Source: Symbiobacteriaceae bacterium
GTDB lineage: Bacteria; Bacillota; JAAYKD01; WRDA01
Length of the DNA: 6,342 nt
Direction: 5' to 3'
NCBI GenBank assembly: GCA_009783675.1
Contig: WRDA01000086.1
Coordinates: 1 to 6,342, forward strand
The notes beneath the pieces were generated by a model. It worked only from the letters and a program-made list of their open reading frames with translations, searched no databases and was not told the origin of the DNA. Both the position numbers and the translations under genes were made by a program. Below, in pieces: positions 5,395 through 6,342 of the stretch. The stretch's first letter is position 1. Every line of letters begins with the position of its first letter.

Positions 5395-6294
5395 ATGCCG
5401 GTTGTTTTTCGCAACTACATTCCTGAACCCTTGTTTGGCGAGGATTACTATGCCTTACGGTTGTTTTTACTCAAGTTGGGTAACCATAACTATCCTTTCG
5501 GTCGCTGGGATTGGATGATCACCCACGGATATCTGGATGAGCCTAGCTTGGCTAAAATAGGTTTCTGGGAGGATGAAGGGGTCCTAATCGCTCTGGCTAC
5601 CTATGACACTCGTCTGGGCACCGGATATCTTATGGCTCTGCCAGGGTATCTGTATCTGCGGGAGGAGCTGCTCCTCTACGGTCAGGAGGCTCTGGTTAAA
5701 GAGGGTAAATTCAAGACCCCGATTATGGATGGCGACAGGGAGATGCAGGAGATCGCCGCCTCTCACGGCTATACCCCCACTCAAGATAAAGAGGAAGATG
5801 CAGTCTTCTACATAGACGATCCCGAGAGTATAAGCTACACCCTGCCTCCAGGCTACAGCATCACCAGCATGGCCGAAACTTACGATTTGTATAAATATGG
5901 TCAGGCGCTTTGGAAGGGCTTCAATCATGAAGAGCGGGGAGAGGGAACTTTTCAGTTCGATGAGGAGATAAAGGCAGCCTACGAGGTGGGATTTCAGCGT
6001 CCCAACTGCAATTTGGATATCAAGATCGCCGTGGTGGCTCCCAACGGTGATTTCGTCTCCTACTGCGGGATGTGGCAGGACCCGGCGATATCCGCTGCCC
6101 TGGTGGAGCCGGTGGCTACCGATCCGGCATATCGTCGCCTGGGTCTGGGCAGGGCTGCAGTCCTGGAGGGTGTACGGCGAGTCGGTCTGCTTGGAGCAGA
6201 CAGAGCCTTTGTAGGATCCTCCCAGCAGTTCTACTACAGCATCGGCTTCAAGCCCTACTCCACCTCTACCTATTGGGCCCGCAGACAAGATTGA
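5395..6294 (+). CDS. GNAT-family N-acetyltransferase, tandem-domain type
   Basis: This 299-residue cytoplasmic protein is expected to transfer an acetyl group from acetyl-CoA to an amine; the substrate cannot be predicted. The C-terminal half (about 148-299) is a typical GNAT domain: L-V-E-P-V-A-T-D-P-A-Y leads into the acetyl-CoA-binding motif R247-x-x-G250-x-G252 and helix, followed by the late F-Y-Y-S-I-G-F-K-P-Y strand common near the GNAT C terminus. The N-terminal half (about 1-145) has the length and strand pattern of a second, degenerate GNAT domain (W-D-W-M near 38-41, then a strand near 62-69) but lacks a clear R-x-x-G-x-G motif. Tandem GNATs with one inactive half are known, for example mycothiol synthase and aminoglycoside acetyltransferase-like proteins, but nothing here supports either role. 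No signal peptide or membrane segment is seen. It is divergent from the surface protein gene, and no terminator is visible before the window ends. Confidence 0.88.
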   Translation: MPVVFRNYIPEPLFGEDYYALRLFLLKLGNHNYPFGRWDWMITHGYLDEPSLAKIGFWEDEGVLIALATYDTRLGTGYLMALPGYLYLREELLLYGQEALVKEGKFKTPIMDGDREMQEIAASHGYTPTQDKEEDAVFYIDDPESISYTLPPGYSITSMAETYDLYKYGQALWKGFNHEERGEGTFQFDEEIKAAYEVGFQRPNCNLDIKIAVVAPNGDFVSYCGMWQDPAISAALVEPVATDPAYRRLGLGRAAVLEGVRRVGLLGADRAFVGSSQQFYYSIGFKPYSTSTYWARRQD

Positions 6295-6342
6295 ATGGGC
6301 AGCCAAGCTGGCCAAGCAAAAAAAGGTTTAGTACTATGGCAA

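Noticed and set aside
5584..6315. Minus-strand open frame (243 codons) opposite the acetyltransferase
   Set aside because: It overlaps a well-supported GNAT gene on the other strand and its translation shows no recognisable domain, so it is a shadow.
6297..6324. Possible terminator after the acetyltransferase gene (GCC/GGC stem near an A-run)
   Set aside because: The stem is short, and the run after it is A rather than T on the plus strand. On the minus strand the T-run comes before the stem, so neither direction gives an intrinsic terminator.
6336..6342. Possible start of another plus-strand gene (ATGGCAA) with AAAGG nine bases upstream
   Set aside because: Only two complete codons are inside the window, so coding cannot be judged.

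Overview
The window looks like a piece of a Gram-positive (Bacillota, most likely Clostridia) chromosome. The reasons are a very large secreted protein with three C-terminal SLH cell-wall-anchoring domains, Spy0128/FctA-type pilin modules (a Gram-positive surface fold), strong GGAGG-type ribosome binding sites and a classical Rho-independent terminator. I cannot name the species.

Layout: positions 1-103 hold two inverted repeats. One (46-77) is a convincing terminator for the minus-strand gene; the other (5-33) is a perfect 11-bp stem of unknown role at the window edge. Positions 104-5047, minus strand, hold one 1647-residue gene for a modular surface protein. From N to C terminus it has a signal peptide, a repetitive adhesin-like region probably folded as a beta-helix, a poorly recognised middle section with an Ig-like part, a divergent InlB-type repeat, three Spy0128-like domains with apparent isopeptide-forming Lys/Glu/Asn triads, and three SLH domains with a C-terminal cap. 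Positions 5048-5394 are non-coding and unusually structured, with a minus-strand promoter and ribosome binding site, a phased 18-bp tandem repeat array and two dyads. Positions 5395-6294, plus strand, hold a 299-residue tandem-GNAT acetyltransferase. The last 48 bases hold no supported gene.

The two genes are divergent and share the intergenic region, but nothing in the sequence ties their functions together. The surface protein is best read as a wall-anchored adhesin or S-layer-associated protein: the SLH domains hold it to the wall, the pilin-like domains make a self-crosslinked stalk, and the beta-helix is displayed outward. The acetyltransferase has no predictable substrate. I see no phage, transposon, CRISPR or RNA gene. 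The parts most deserving a second look are the intergenic repeat and dyad region and the architecture of the surface protein.
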